NCBI GenBank assembly: GCA_017550645.1
Contig: JAFZOI010000040.1
Location: 1 to 34,824, forward strand
Direction: 5' to 3'
Length of the DNA stretch: 34,824 nt
Source: Oscillospiraceae bacterium
GTDB lineage: Bacteria; Bacillota; Clostridia; Oscillospirales; Oscillospiraceae
A program made the translations under genes and the position numbers. The stretch's first letter is position 1. Every line of letters starts with the position of its first letter. The notes under the pieces were generated by a model. It ran no database searches. It had not been told where the DNA came from and saw only the letters and a program-made list of their open reading frames with translations. Below are positions 1-7,804 of the stretch, one piece after another.

Positions 1-903
1 ACGAAGGGCAAGATGCTCTCGTCCTACTCGCTGAAGATGCTCATCGAGCAGTCGATACTGACGATAATCTCCGGCTGCGGCGTGCTCTTCGTCGTCGCGC
101 AGGGCTCGATAGACCTGACCGTCGGCGTCAACGTCGCGCTCAGCGGCGTCGTCGCGATGCACGTGGCGCACGTCACGGGGCAGGGCTGGCTGATGATCCC
201 GGTCGCGCTCGCGGTCGGCCTGCTGATGGGGCTCCTCAACGGCGTCATCGTCAGCAAGTGCCACGTCCCCTCCTTCACGCTCTCGATAGCGATGCTCATC
301 GGCATACGCGGCATAGTCAACTTCATCCAGACGAAGATAGGCGTCGAGTACATCCCGCAGTCGATGCTGTTCATGACGTCGTCGGGCTTCCGCATCGGGG
401 CATTCGCCGTCATCGCGATAGTCATGGCGTACCTCTTCGAGTTCACCAAGCTCGGCCGCTACAGCCGCGCCATCGGCGAGAACGAGACGACCGCGCGCTT
501 CGTCGGCGTCCCCGTGGACAAGATGAAGATACTCGTGTTCGCGCTTTCCGGCCTCATGGCGGGCTTCGGCGCGCTGTTTTCCATGGCCTCCGTCGGCGGC
601 ACGACCCAGACGATGGGCGTTTTCCTCGAGATGAAGGTCGCCATGGGCGTCTTCTTCGGCGGCGTGCTCGTCACGGGCGGCTCCAGCGCGAAGTTCTACA
701 AGATAATCCTCGGCGCGCTCTCGATAACGATCATCGTCTACGGCCTGTCGCTCATGGGCATGTCCGACAGCCACATCTCCCAGTCGGTCGAGGGCTGCCT
801 GCTGCTGCTTATCCTCTTCCTGACCATCCTCGCCAACCGCAGGAAAAAGGCCCGCATCGAGGATGGCCCCCACGAGGAACCCGCCAAGCTCCCCGAAGCA
901 TAA
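1..903 (+). CDS. Sugar-type ABC transporter permease (RbsC-like), 5' truncated by window edge
   Basis: This is an inner-membrane permease of the ribose/xylose/autoinducer-2 importer class (BPD_transp_2). The reading frame is open to base 1, so the true start lies outside the window and the ATG at 13 is probably internal. The class motif is seen near the start (GSIDLTVGVNVALSGVV, cf. GGIDLSVG in RbsC), followed by about eight hydrophobic segments and the conserved ARFVGVPVDKMKI and GGVLVTGG stretches. The C-terminus is a short charged cytosolic tail. The partner ATPase and sugar-binding protein would lie upstream. Substrate cannot be told from the sequence. The nearby SDR and Fe-dehydrogenase genes would suit a sugar or polyol catabolic locus, but they are not in the same transcript. 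Confidence 0.9.
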   Translation, partial: TKGKMLSSYSLKMLIEQSILTIISGCGVLFVVAQGSIDLTVGVNVALSGVVAMHVAHVTGQGWLMIPVALAVGLLMGLLNGVIVSKCHVPSFTLSIAMLIGIRGIVNFIQTKIGVEYIPQSMLFMTSSGFRIGAFAVIAIVMAYLFEFTKLGRYSRAIGENETTARFVGVPVDKMKILVFALSGLMAGFGALFSMASVGGTTQTMGVFLEMKVAMGVFFGGVLVTGGSSAKFYKIILGALSITIIVYGLSLMGMSDSHISQSVEGCLLLLILFLTILANRRKKARIEDGPHEEPAKLPEA

Positions 904-914
904 CCCCCGCATCC

Positions 915-1012
915 GTAGGGGTCGATGCCCACATCGACCCGCGGTTTTCGGGAAAACGGGGACTGTCCCCGATTTCCCGAGCGAAGCGAAAAGGGAAATG
1001 GGGTCTGTCCCC
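915..1012. repeat. Intergenic hairpin modules (GTAGGG hairpin and GGGG-CTGT-CCCC dyads)
   Basis: The gap after the permease holds no gene. It contains a GTAGGG hairpin (stem 919-927 with 932-940, loop CCCA), a nested dyad at 949-979 (CGGGAAA...TTTCCCG enclosing GGGGACTGTCCCC), and a second GGGGTCTGTCCCC dyad at 1000-1012. The GTAGGG hairpin recurs elsewhere in the window with other stem sequences (3334, 3416, 8732, 10692, 31657). Any of these could help end transcription of the permease operon, but none has a clear T-run. Confidence 0.6.
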
Positions 1013-1076
1013 TTTTCCGCGGCGCGGCAGAAAACCTCTCCGCCGCCCTTTTTCGTGCATCCGCCTGCGAAAAAAA

Positions 1077-1101
1077 GCCTCCACGCCATGCGCGCGGAGG
1101 C
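1077..1101 (-). terminator. Intrinsic terminator of the lipoprotein/amidase unit
   Basis: On the minus strand, GCGCGGAGGC (with GCCTCCACGC as partner) forms a ten-pair stem with one mismatch and is followed by a run of seven T. It lies 27 bases past the stop of the lipoprotein gene. Confidence 0.75.
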
Positions 1102-1127
1102 TTTCCTTACAATGCCGTGTCGGATCA

Positions 1128-1787
1128 TCAGCCGAATATACGGTATACTTCGCCGTTTTTCAGATAAAGCAGGCTCGCATAATGCATGATGGTCTGCCCG
1201 TTCTCGTCGACGTCGAGCGCGAGATAGCCGACACCCTCATCGAAGAGTGCCAGCGGATAATAAAACGCCCAAGCGGAGTATTTCGGGTCGATCTGATCCA
1301 TGTATTCGTCCGGGAGCGTAAGGTTGTCGCGCGTCGCAAACTCGCCGTGCGGCTTCGAGCGGCTCAGTTTCTTGTCCTTGTAAACGTAGCAGTATTCGCG
1401 GTCGCCCTGCGAAACGGAGATTTTCGACCCGTCCTCGCTTATGCGGTAGCGCGTCGGGTTGTCGCCGCTGTCGATGCAGTCGATCGCCCGCAGGTCGATG
1501 ACGCCCGTAATACGTCGCTCCGCGAAGTCATAGAAGATAAGGTATGCGCCAGCAAAAGAGCTGATCGGGGCGGTGGGCTTTTCCTTTAAAAGGAGCCCCG
1601 CATAAAAGATAACCGTGTCGTCGCTCGCGTACTGCTGATTGACAAAGGCCGGCTCCTCGCCGTAGGGGACGAAGCCCTCTGGAGAGACGATGGAGCCCTC
1701 GGGGTCGGGCACGGTCTGCGAGCACCCCGCGAGCAGCGCAAGCGCAAGTAGCAGAGCGCAGAGTATAAGCAATCGTGACTTTTTCAT
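1128..1787 (-). CDS. Predicted lipoprotein of unknown function
   Basis: A 219-residue secreted lipoprotein. The start at 1787 (MKKSRLL) was chosen over an ATG 15 bases upstream because GGAGGG sits 7 bases before it. The signal peptide ends in the lipobox LLAGC with the lipid-modified Cys at residue 22. The mature part is rich in beta-strand-like stretches (for example YVYKDKKLSRSK and GVIDLRAIDCID), and its wording resembles proteins that report a value or state, but I recognise no family. It follows the amidase gene by 30 bases on the same strand and probably shares its transcript. It would sit on the outer face of the membrane. Confidence 0.75.
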   Translation of the reverse strand: MKKSRLLILCALLLALALLAGCSQTVPDPEGSIVSPEGFVPYGEEPAFVNQQYASDDTVIFYAGLLLKEKPTAPISSFAGAYLIFYDFAERRITGVIDLRAIDCIDSGDNPTRYRISEDGSKISVSQGDREYCYVYKDKKLSRSKPHGEFATRDNLTLPDEYMDQIDPKYSAWAFYYPLALFDEGVGYLALDVDENGQTIMHYASLLYLKNGEVYRIFG

Positions 1788-1817
1788 TGCGAGTCCCTCC
1801 AATGCTCGATTGTTAGG

Positions 1818-3023
1818 TTAATCAAAATAACATACGATATCGACGAAATATTGAGCATAATAAGGCTTGTTGCTAAGAGGATAATCCTTGTTTCCGCTGG
1901 ATCCAGAATGTTCACATATTAAATAATCCGAAATGCTTCCCAACGCATTGTAAACGTATGAGGTGATTATCATCGTATGATCAACACCATCACCTATGTT
2001 CGTTCCGTTTTCGTGAAACACAATGTCGCCTGTTTGAGCTGACCCGAATGAACTGCTGACCGCATAGACCCCTATGTTTGATAAATTCCCGCCATTATTC
2101 AGCAAATAGCTTTCGAAGGAAGTTGAGCTAATCCAAGAGGATGTAAACCCATAGGAATTATAATACCAGACATAGCTTCCAACGTTATCGTCAATTACGC
2201 CACCTGCCCGTACAGATTGGGATACGAAGTTAACGCAATCGTTTGGCGAGCAATCGGCATATGAGGGATTACGTCCGTATGCCCACTGTCTGGCATAAGA
2301 TATTGCGGAGTATGCCCCATATACCCTCGAACTTCTATTCATTTCAAAACGGGCTTCCTCAACAAACGCCTCGTTTTGCGCTTCGATGCGCGCCATATCA
2401 GCCGCAGACCTTACAACGCGGCTTTTTGCGCAGACTTGTTCTTTGGTCTTGTCAAGTATTATCGCTTCTGCCTCAGCATAAGACATTCCTTGGCATACGT
2501 ACGCATTAAGATAATCTGCCACGTCGTCGTAATAATTGTCGGAAACTATCAGCCAGCGGCCATTTTCAGCAGTCATTTTTATTGAATGCTCAACTCCGCG
2601 CGAGCCAGAAACTGCGTTATATCCGTCAAACTTGATATCGCTCCCTTCCGTCAGCTCGACTTGAGCCACATTTCCGTCGATTGCGATACTCCGATATTCA
2701 AGGAAAAGCTCATAGTCCGAGAATGTAAATGCAAGCGGCTGAAGCTTTCGATGTTCAATCAGCGTTTCCAGCGAGGCGGAGCGAAGCTCAAGGTCCGTGT
2801 CGGCAGCGTCGGCATAAAACGAGGAGAAATCACGACGTGAGAATGAAAGCGTCGAGAGCATCTCATATTTGGCCGAGAAAAAGGCACCAACCGCCTGTTT
2901 TACGGCATCCTCGCTGCGCCAATCGTTTGCCGACACCGACAAAGGTGCGGCCGAAAACAGAGAAATCACAAGAATAACCGCCAATACGACCGCAAGTTTT
3001 CTGATTATGCTTGTTTTCTTCAT
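1818..3023 (-). CDS. Secreted Amidase_6 (NlpC/P60-like fold) protein
   Basis: A 401-residue exported protein. It has a signal peptide (about 1-32, ending SVSA), an N-terminal region of about 200 residues with no recognised domain, then an Amidase_6 domain from about residue 236. The hallmark ARQWAYGRNPSYADCSPNDC shows the nucleophile Cys263 in NDCVNFVSQ, and a later VDHTMIITSY supplies the expected His. Proteins of this family are thought to be cysteine hydrolases acting at the cell wall; the exact substrate is unknown. The gene is clearly more AT-rich than its neighbours, which suggests recent acquisition or a different origin. Its ribosome binding site is weak. Promoter at 3088-3116. Confidence 0.85.
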   Translation of the reverse strand: MKKTSIIRKLAVVLAVILVISLFSAAPLSVSANDWRSEDAVKQAVGAFFSAKYEMLSTLSFSRRDFSSFYADAADTDLELRSASLETLIEHRKLQPLAFTFSDYELFLEYRSIAIDGNVAQVELTEGSDIKFDGYNAVSGSRGVEHSIKMTAENGRWLIVSDNYYDDVADYLNAYVCQGMSYAEAEAIILDKTKEQVCAKSRVVRSAADMARIEAQNEAFVEEARFEMNRSSRVYGAYSAISYARQWAYGRNPSYADCSPNDCVNFVSQSVRAGGVIDDNVGSYVWYYNSYGFTSSWISSTSFESYLLNNGGNLSNIGVYAVSSSFGSAQTGDIVFHENGTNIGDGVDHTMIITSYVYNALGSISDYLICEHSGSSGNKDYPLSNKPYYAQYFVDIVCYFD

Positions 3024-3087
3024 TGATAATCATCCATTCTTCAAACGTCCCTGTTTGTTGCTTCATCTTTCGATGCCTTACAGTTGT

Positions 3088-3116
3088 AGTATAACATAGT
3101 ATTCAGAGTTTATCAA
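3088..3116 (-). promoter_or_regulatory. Sigma-A type promoter for amidase/lipoprotein genes
   Basis: On the minus strand: TTGATA (3111-3116), a 17-base spacer, then TATACT (3088-3093). It lies 65 bases before the amidase start. Confidence 0.65.
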
Positions 3117-3333
3117 GAGTGTCTCAAAAAGATGGCAGAGTTTTTGAGAGAGGTACATAGTTCAGACCCCTCATTGCGAATCCGTACCCCCCGCCACCAC
3201 TTGCGCCGTCGAGGCGCGTGAAACGCGCCGGGTTTCGAGCTTCGCGCGAAAAAGGGCGATGCGGGGCATCGCCCGCGGCGGCGTAAGTGTTGGGTGCGGT
3301 CGAAATCGTAATGCCAAAGGACGAAGGAACGGC

Positions 3334-3439
3334 GGGCGGATGATATCCGCCCCTACACACGAAACCGCAAGTCTTGCACACTATATGTAATACGAAAAGG
3401 GCGGAAAGTCTAATGTGTAGGGGCGGCAACCTGCCGCCC
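3334..3439. repeat. Pair of inverted GTAGGG hairpin modules
   Basis: The gap 3117-3508 has no gene. A minus-oriented hairpin (stem 3334-3341 with 3345-3352, loop GAT, then CTAC) and a plus-oriented one (GTAG then stem 3421-3428 with 3432-3439, loop ACC, then TTTTT) face away from each other. Both carry TGTGTAGGGGCGG on the inner side. The plus copy with its T-run could act as a terminator. Confidence 0.6.
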
Positions 3440-3463
3440 TTTTTCGCGCAAAGCGCGAAAAAA

Positions 3464-3490
3464 GCCGCTCCGCACGGCGTGCGGAGCGGC
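3464..3490. terminator. Bidirectional intrinsic terminator after the dehydrogenase gene
   Basis: A twelve-pair stem (3464-3475 with 3479-3490, loop GGC). On the minus strand it is followed by TTTTTT (3463-3458) and serves the dehydrogenase operon. On the plus strand it is followed by TTTCCTTTT. Confidence 0.85.
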
Positions 3491-3508
3491 TTTCCTTTTA
3501 TTCTATTA

Positions 3509-4666
3509 TCAATAATTGTCGTAGCTGCGGGCGTATATCTCGCTGACGTTCTCGAGGGTCGGCTCGAAGGGGCAGTTGAGGCGCAGGCCGTAGTCTATCT
3601 CCATGGCCATCTTCGCGCACTCGATGAAGTCCTCGCGCGCCATGCCGCTCTCCTTCGGGCTCCGGATGCCGACGCGGCGCATGAGCGCGCGGATGGCGTC
3701 GGCGGTCTTCTTGCCGATCGCGGCGGCGTCCTCGGTCCCGTCGAACCTCGCGCCGGCCGCCGCGCCGACTATCTTCACCTTGTCGGGGACGAACTTCGCG
3801 CACTCGACCATGAGCTCGGGGTCGACGACGATGCAGTTATATCCGTGCGGCGTGTGGTACTTGGCGGAGATGCCGTCGGCCATGCAGTGGCCGAGGTGGC
3901 AGTCGGTGTCCTGGAAGGCGATGCCCGCCCAGTTGGCGGCGAGCGCCATCTCGTAGCGCGCCTCGACGTTCTTCCCGTCGTCGTAGGCCTGCGGGAGGTA
4001 CTTCGTTATCTTCTCGATGGCGGTCTTCGCGAGCAGCTCGCTGCGCGGGTTGCGGCCCTTGGCGGTTATCGCCTCGGCGGCGTGCGTGAAGGCGTCGAGG
4101 CCCGTGTTCGCCGTGACGCGGGGCGGGACGGTGTAGGTCAGCTCCGGGTCGACGATGGCGAGGCTCGAGCGCATGAAGACGGAGGGCTTGGAGTGGTCGA
4201 CGCTGCTGGTTATGACGGCGACCTGCGTGACCTCGCTGCCCGTGCCCGCGGCGGTCGGGCAGAGGACGACCGGCACGCAGCACTCGAGGAAGCTCGGGGG
4301 CGCGGTGAAGTACTGCTCGATAGGCGCGGGGTGGTTCATCAGGAGGGACGCAGCCTTCGTGCAGTCGAGGCTGCTGCCGCCGCCGACGCCGATGAAGCAG
4401 TCCACCTTCGCCTCGACGGCGAGCGCGCCGCACTCATTGACGAGGTAGTCCGCGGGGTCGGACTGGACCTTGTCGAAGACGACGAAGTCGACGCCCGCAT
4501 TGCGCAGGCTCGCCTCGGCGCGGGGCGCTATGCCCGCGGCCTTGACGCCGCCGTCGTAGACGAGCATGGCCTTCGTGCCGCCGAGCTCCTTTACCTTCTC
4601 GCCCAGCAGGTCGAGAGCGCCGTTGCCGAAGAGCACCGGCACGAGCTGATTATAAACAACTGCCAT
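3509..4666 (-). CDS. Iron-containing alcohol dehydrogenase
   Basis: A 385-residue group III (Fe-ADH) NAD(P)-dependent dehydrogenase, expected in the cytosol to interconvert an alcohol and an aldehyde. The nucleotide-binding GGGSSLD is at 95-101 and GTGSEVT at 141-147. The metal ligands expected for the family are all present: Asp191 and His195 (GLDAFTHAAEA), His260 (GHCMADG) and His274 (TPHG, 14 residues on). The second His usually seen four residues after the third ligand is Asp264. The start is preceded by GAGGT at good spacing. It is the second gene of an operon 35 bases after the MBL hydrolase and is closed by the terminator at 3464-3490. The substrate is not predictable. Confidence 0.93.
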   Translation of the reverse strand: MAVVYNQLVPVLFGNGALDLLGEKVKELGGTKAMLVYDGGVKAAGIAPRAEASLRNAGVDFVVFDKVQSDPADYLVNECGALAVEAKVDCFIGVGGGSSLDCTKAASLLMNHPAPIEQYFTAPPSFLECCVPVVLCPTAAGTGSEVTQVAVITSSVDHSKPSVFMRSSLAIVDPELTYTVPPRVTANTGLDAFTHAAEAITAKGRNPRSELLAKTAIEKITKYLPQAYDDGKNVEARYEMALAANWAGIAFQDTDCHLGHCMADGISAKYHTPHGYNCIVVDPELMVECAKFVPDKVKIVGAAAGARFDGTEDAAAIGKKTADAIRALMRRVGIRSPKESGMAREDFIECAKMAMEIDYGLRLNCPFEPTLENVSEIYARSYDNY

Positions 4667-4701
4667 TTTTATTACCTCACATTCTTTGATGATAAGCTAT
4701 T

Positions 4702-5589
4702 TCAGTCCCACGTGCGGAATTTCATCCAGCGCGGGTCGGGGTCCTCGTTCCACGCCCAGACGCGGCCGCCCTTGAAGACCTCGGCGTTCATCTCGTTGGA
4801 GAGGTGCATCAGCGACGCGGTCGGGAAGCGGCGGGCCATGTTGTAGTAAAACTCCGCGGGGGTGTTCGTGTTGGCGATCTCCTCCTCGGTCGCGAGAAGG
4901 TAGGCGCGAATGAACTCCAGCCCGCTCGCGTCGAGCGGCGTGCCCTCGCGCATGTGGCCGGGGATGATGACCTCGGGCCCGAGGGAGTATATCCCGTCGA
5001 TATCCTTGAGCCAGAGCTTGCGCTGGTCGGCGTTGACCTCGCAGGTAAATGGCTGCGCGTCGGAAAAGAGCACGTCCGAGCAGACGACGGTCTTTATCGA
5101 CGGTATCCAGACGATCGTGTTCCACATCAGGTCGCCCATGCAGCGGATTATCTCGAGCTTCTCGCCCTCGAGCTCGATGTAGTCGTCCTCAATGGCCTCG
5201 AGGCGGTCGCACATCTTGCGGCAGAGGTTCTGCTCGCCTATTATCTCGGTCCACTCGTCGAGCTTCGGCTGATATTGGTGCGCGTAGAGCGTGACGACGG
5301 GCGCGGGCGCGAGGCACTTCGCCTTCGGGAAGGCCTCCGCTATCTCGCCGAGGCCCCAGTAGTGGTCGGGGTGGGCGTGGGTGACGTAGATGGCCTTGAG
5401 CTCAAGGCCCGTCTCGATTATCTCGGCTATGACCCTGTGCGCGTTGGCGCGGGTCCACTGGCAGTCTATGAGGACGCATTCCTTCTGCCCCATGACGATG
5501 ACGGACGTGACGTTGAAGGCGTCCTCCGAGGATACGAAGATCTTGGTGGCGAGCTTGCCCTCGCCGTGTCTGACGGTGATGGTCTGCAT
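4702..5589 (-). CDS. MBL-fold metallo-hydrolase
   Basis: A 295-residue metallo-beta-lactamase-fold hydrolase. The metal motif THAHPDH (His71, His73, Asp75, His76) is intact, with Asp172 and His212 (IIPGH) as later ligands. At the place where the family has a GH dipeptide between these (about residue 153) the protein reads MGDLMWNT, so one usual His ligand seems replaced by Asp153. No signal peptide; probably cytosolic. The start has GGAGGA at good spacing. It is the first gene of a two-gene operon with the Fe-dehydrogenase, under the promoter at 5643-5671. Together they may convert one small metabolite in two steps; this is inference. Confidence 0.88.
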   Translation of the reverse strand: MQTITVRHGEGKLATKIFVSSEDAFNVTSVIVMGQKECVLIDCQWTRANAHRVIAEIIETGLELKAIYVTHAHPDHYWGLGEIAEAFPKAKCLAPAPVVTLYAHQYQPKLDEWTEIIGEQNLCRKMCDRLEAIEDDYIELEGEKLEIIRCMGDLMWNTIVWIPSIKTVVCSDVLFSDAQPFTCEVNADQRKLWLKDIDGIYSLGPEVIIPGHMREGTPLDASGLEFIRAYLLATEEEIANTNTPAEFYYNMARRFPTASLMHLSNEMNAEVFKGGRVWAWNEDPDPRWMKFRTWD

Positions 5590-5642
5590 GCTTTCCTCCT
5601 TATTCTCCGCGCAAGGCGGGTCATGTTTCTGCTTTCGCGTCC

Positions 5643-5671
5643 ATTATACCTTTTTGCGCCCGCGCGGGCAA
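5643..5671 (-). promoter_or_regulatory. Promoter of the MBL hydrolase/dehydrogenase operon
   Basis: On the minus strand: TTGCCC (5666-5671), 17-base spacer, TATAAT (5643-5648). It lies 54 bases ahead of the hydrolase start and is divergent from the SDR promoter. Confidence 0.65.
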
Positions 5672-5723
5672 GATGTTTTCCCCGCGGCGCGAAAAAATAC
5701 TCCCGTTTTCGCGCGGGATATAG

Positions 5724-5729
5724 TATAAT
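5724..5729 (+). promoter_or_regulatory. Likely -10 box for the SDR gene
   Basis: TATAAT at 5724-5729, 32 bases before the SDR start. No good -35 box is visible at 16-18 bases, so the promoter may need an activator. The divergent layout with the hydrolase operon would allow shared control. Confidence 0.45.
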
Positions 5730-5760
5730 AAAGTCAAAAAAGCCGAAAGGATGATATACC

Positions 5761-6555
5761 GTGATCTCTCCCATCAAGAGCATGAAGGACGCTTTCCGTC
5801 TCGACGGGAAGAACGCCGTCATAACCGGCGGCAACCGCGGCCTCGGCCTCGGCATAGCGACCGCCATGGCCGAGAGCGGCGCGAACGTCGCCATTTTGTG
5901 CCGCGACAGGGCGAAGGCCGCCGAGGCCCTCGCGGAGCTAAAGCAGTACGGCGGGAACTGCGCCGCCTTCGACTGCGACGTAACGGACATAAAGAGCGTG
6001 CGCGCCGCGGCGGCCGCCGTTAAAAAGGACTTCGGAAACGTGGATATCCTCGTCAACAACGCGGGCGTATCCTGCCTGAGCGAGCTGCTCGACATGGACG
6101 AGGAGCTGACCGACTGGTACAACGTCGTCAATACCGACCTCAACGGCACCGTCCACATGACCTACGAGTTCGGCAAGCTCATGCGCGACGCGGGCAAGGG
6201 CGGCGCGATAGTCAACATCGCCTCCAACGCCGCGCTCATCGTCAACAAGACGCAGGCCATGTCCCCCTATTCGACGGCGAAGGCCGCCGTATGCCACTTC
6301 ACCCACTGCATGGCCGTCGAGCTCGGAAAGTACGACATCCGCGTCAATGCGATAGCTCCGGGCTTCTTCAATACGGAGCTTTCCAAGTTCATCCCGAAGG
6401 ACATGTTCTCCTACATCAACAACCAGATGCCGCTCGGCCGCTTCGGCGAGCCCATCGAGGTCGGCGCGCTGGCGGTTTTCCTCTCCTCGCCCGCGGCGGC
6501 CCAGATAACCGGCACCGTGCAGGTCATTGACGGCGGGTACATCCTCTCCGTCTGA
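5761..6555 (+). CDS. SDR family oxidoreductase
   Basis: A 264-residue classical short-chain dehydrogenase. The cofactor motif TGGNRGLG is at 22-29, NNAG at 99-102, the catalytic Ser at 155 and the YSTAK pair at Tyr170/Lys174. The C-terminal VIDGGY is typical of sugar and sugar-acid dehydrogenases (gluconate 5-dehydrogenase or KduD type). The GTG start at 5761 is used because AAAGG lies about ten bases upstream; an in-frame ATG at 5782 is possible but has no better site. It is cytosolic. Placement beside the Fe-dehydrogenase and the sugar permease suggests a carbohydrate or polyol route, but the substrate is not shown. Confidence 0.92.
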   Translation: MISPIKSMKDAFRLDGKNAVITGGNRGLGLGIATAMAESGANVAILCRDRAKAAEALAELKQYGGNCAAFDCDVTDIKSVRAAAAAVKKDFGNVDILVNNAGVSCLSELLDMDEELTDWYNVVNTDLNGTVHMTYEFGKLMRDAGKGGAIVNIASNAALIVNKTQAMSPYSTAKAAVCHFTHCMAVELGKYDIRVNAIAPGFFNTELSKFIPKDMFSYINNQMPLGRFGEPIEVGALAVFLSSPAAAQITGTVQVIDGGYILSV

Positions 6556-6668
6556 CGGCGCGGAAAAAGCTTTATTATTACTCATAACTATGGTATACTT
6601 ATTTAGTTAACACCCCCCGAAGGGAGGTCCCCGCAACGAACAAATCCAAGTTCACCGTCACGGCATTC

Positions 6669-7274
6669 ATGTTCATCGTGTTCCTTTTTTCCGCGATAAC
6701 CCTTTTCTTCACAGTCTACCTCGCGGGCGCGGCCGACCGCTACGTCGCAAACGAGTTTATCCCCATCGAGGGCTCGGACCTTTCGGTCCGCTATTCCTCG
6801 GTGTTCCCCGACGGGCTCTACACGGGCGACGCCGTCACGGGCACGCTCCGGCTGGAGGGCAAATTCGGATACGACTGGGGCGCCGCCGTCTGCGGCGACA
6901 GGCTCTACATAAACGAGTACAAGGCCTCGCCGCTCGGGCTCAACCTCACGAGCGTCGTCTGCGTCGACCTCAAGACGTACGAGAAGACCGTCGTCATGAA
7001 AAACGCGACGCTGCGCGGGGTCTGCGCCTCGGGCGAGCCGGTCTGCCTCAGCGGCTACATCGCCCCCTCCGACTTCCCGCAGTCCAACGCGCTCGTCCGG
7101 CTCTACTCCATGACCTCAGGCGAGCTCTCGCCCGACCGCGAGGGCGCGAACGTCGTCTTTCTCGATCCCGCGACGGGCTCCGCAGTGTTCTCCGTGCACG
7201 ACGCGGAGGCCCTCGGCGAAGAGTTCGAGGCCCGCTACCTCGAGCGCACTCTCGGGGAGGTGATGGCCGGATGA
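6669..7274 (+). CDS. Membrane-anchored protein of unknown function
   Basis: At least 201 residues: one N-terminal membrane segment (MFIVFLFSAITLFFTVYLAG) and an extracytoplasmic beta-rich domain with repeated short motifs (GDRLYINEYKA, CVDLKTYEKTVV), perhaps a partial propeller. I recognise no family. The start is uncertain: the ATG at 6669 has no ribosome binding site and would begin inside the membrane segment. GGGAGGT at 6622-6628 is perfectly placed for an ACG codon at 6636, which would give a normal N-terminus T(M)-NKSKFTVTAF with positive residues ahead of the membrane segment. Either ACG is used as start or the base is a mutation or assembly error. It overlaps the next gene by four bases. 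Confidence 0.7.
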   Translation: MFIVFLFSAITLFFTVYLAGAADRYVANEFIPIEGSDLSVRYSSVFPDGLYTGDAVTGTLRLEGKFGYDWGAAVCGDRLYINEYKASPLGLNLTSVVCVDLKTYEKTVVMKNATLRGVCASGEPVCLSGYIAPSDFPQSNALVRLYSMTSGELSPDREGANVVFLDPATGSAVFSVHDAEALGEEFEARYLERTLGEVMAG

Positions 7275-7771
7275 AGTTCGGGTATGAAGACAAGAGCCGC
7301 GTGACCGGCGCCGGGCTCTACTCCCGCATCCTGACGCTGACGGCGCTGCTGCCCGCGATATATATCTTCGTGGTCTCCGGCTATCCGAGCATCATAGCGA
7401 AAAAGGGCCTGCTCGCATTTTTGTGCAACGTCGGCTTCGCCGCCCTGCCGCGCTATGAGACGGCGTTTCTCAGCTGGCTGTACCGGCTGACCTCGAGCGA
7501 GGCCGTCGTCGACCTCGTGATGCTCGCGCTCGCCGTCGCGTTCGGCATTATTACGATGAAGCTGCTTCGCGGAAAGCGCCCCGTGCCCGTCCGCATAGTG
7601 TTCCTCGCGATCATAGCCGCCGACCTCATATACAGGCTCATCCCGACGGGCGACAGCCTCGCCTTCGGGCCCGTTCCCGAGGCGCTCGGCTTCGCGGTGC
7701 GGCTCGGCTGCGGCGTGCTCATAGCGCTCGATATCGTCGCGGAGAAAAAGCGCGCGAAAACCACAGTCTGA
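7271..7771 (+). CDS. Multi-pass membrane protein of unknown function
   Basis: A 166-residue protein with about four hydrophobic segments (near residues 20-40, 45-60, 78-98 and 107-123, with a further one near 140-155) and a basic C-terminus. Its ATG overlaps the stop of the preceding gene (ATGA), so the two are translationally coupled and probably act together at the membrane. No family recognised. Confidence 0.75.
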   Translation: MKFGYEDKSRVTGAGLYSRILTLTALLPAIYIFVVSGYPSIIAKKGLLAFLCNVGFAALPRYETAFLSWLYRLTSSEAVVDLVMLALAVAFGIITMKLLRGKRPVPVRIVFLAIIAADLIYRLIPTGDSLAFGPVPEALGFAVRLGCGVLIALDIVAEKKRAKTTV

Positions 7772-7804
7772 TAATCTAAATTTATGATAAAGAAGAGGTA
7801 AAAT

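Noticed and set aside
3374..4846. Long plus-strand ORF (490 codons) opposite the Fe-dehydrogenase
   Set aside because: It is antisense to a gene with complete family motifs; its product is Arg/Ala/Val-rich low-complexity sequence caused by high GC at codon third positions.
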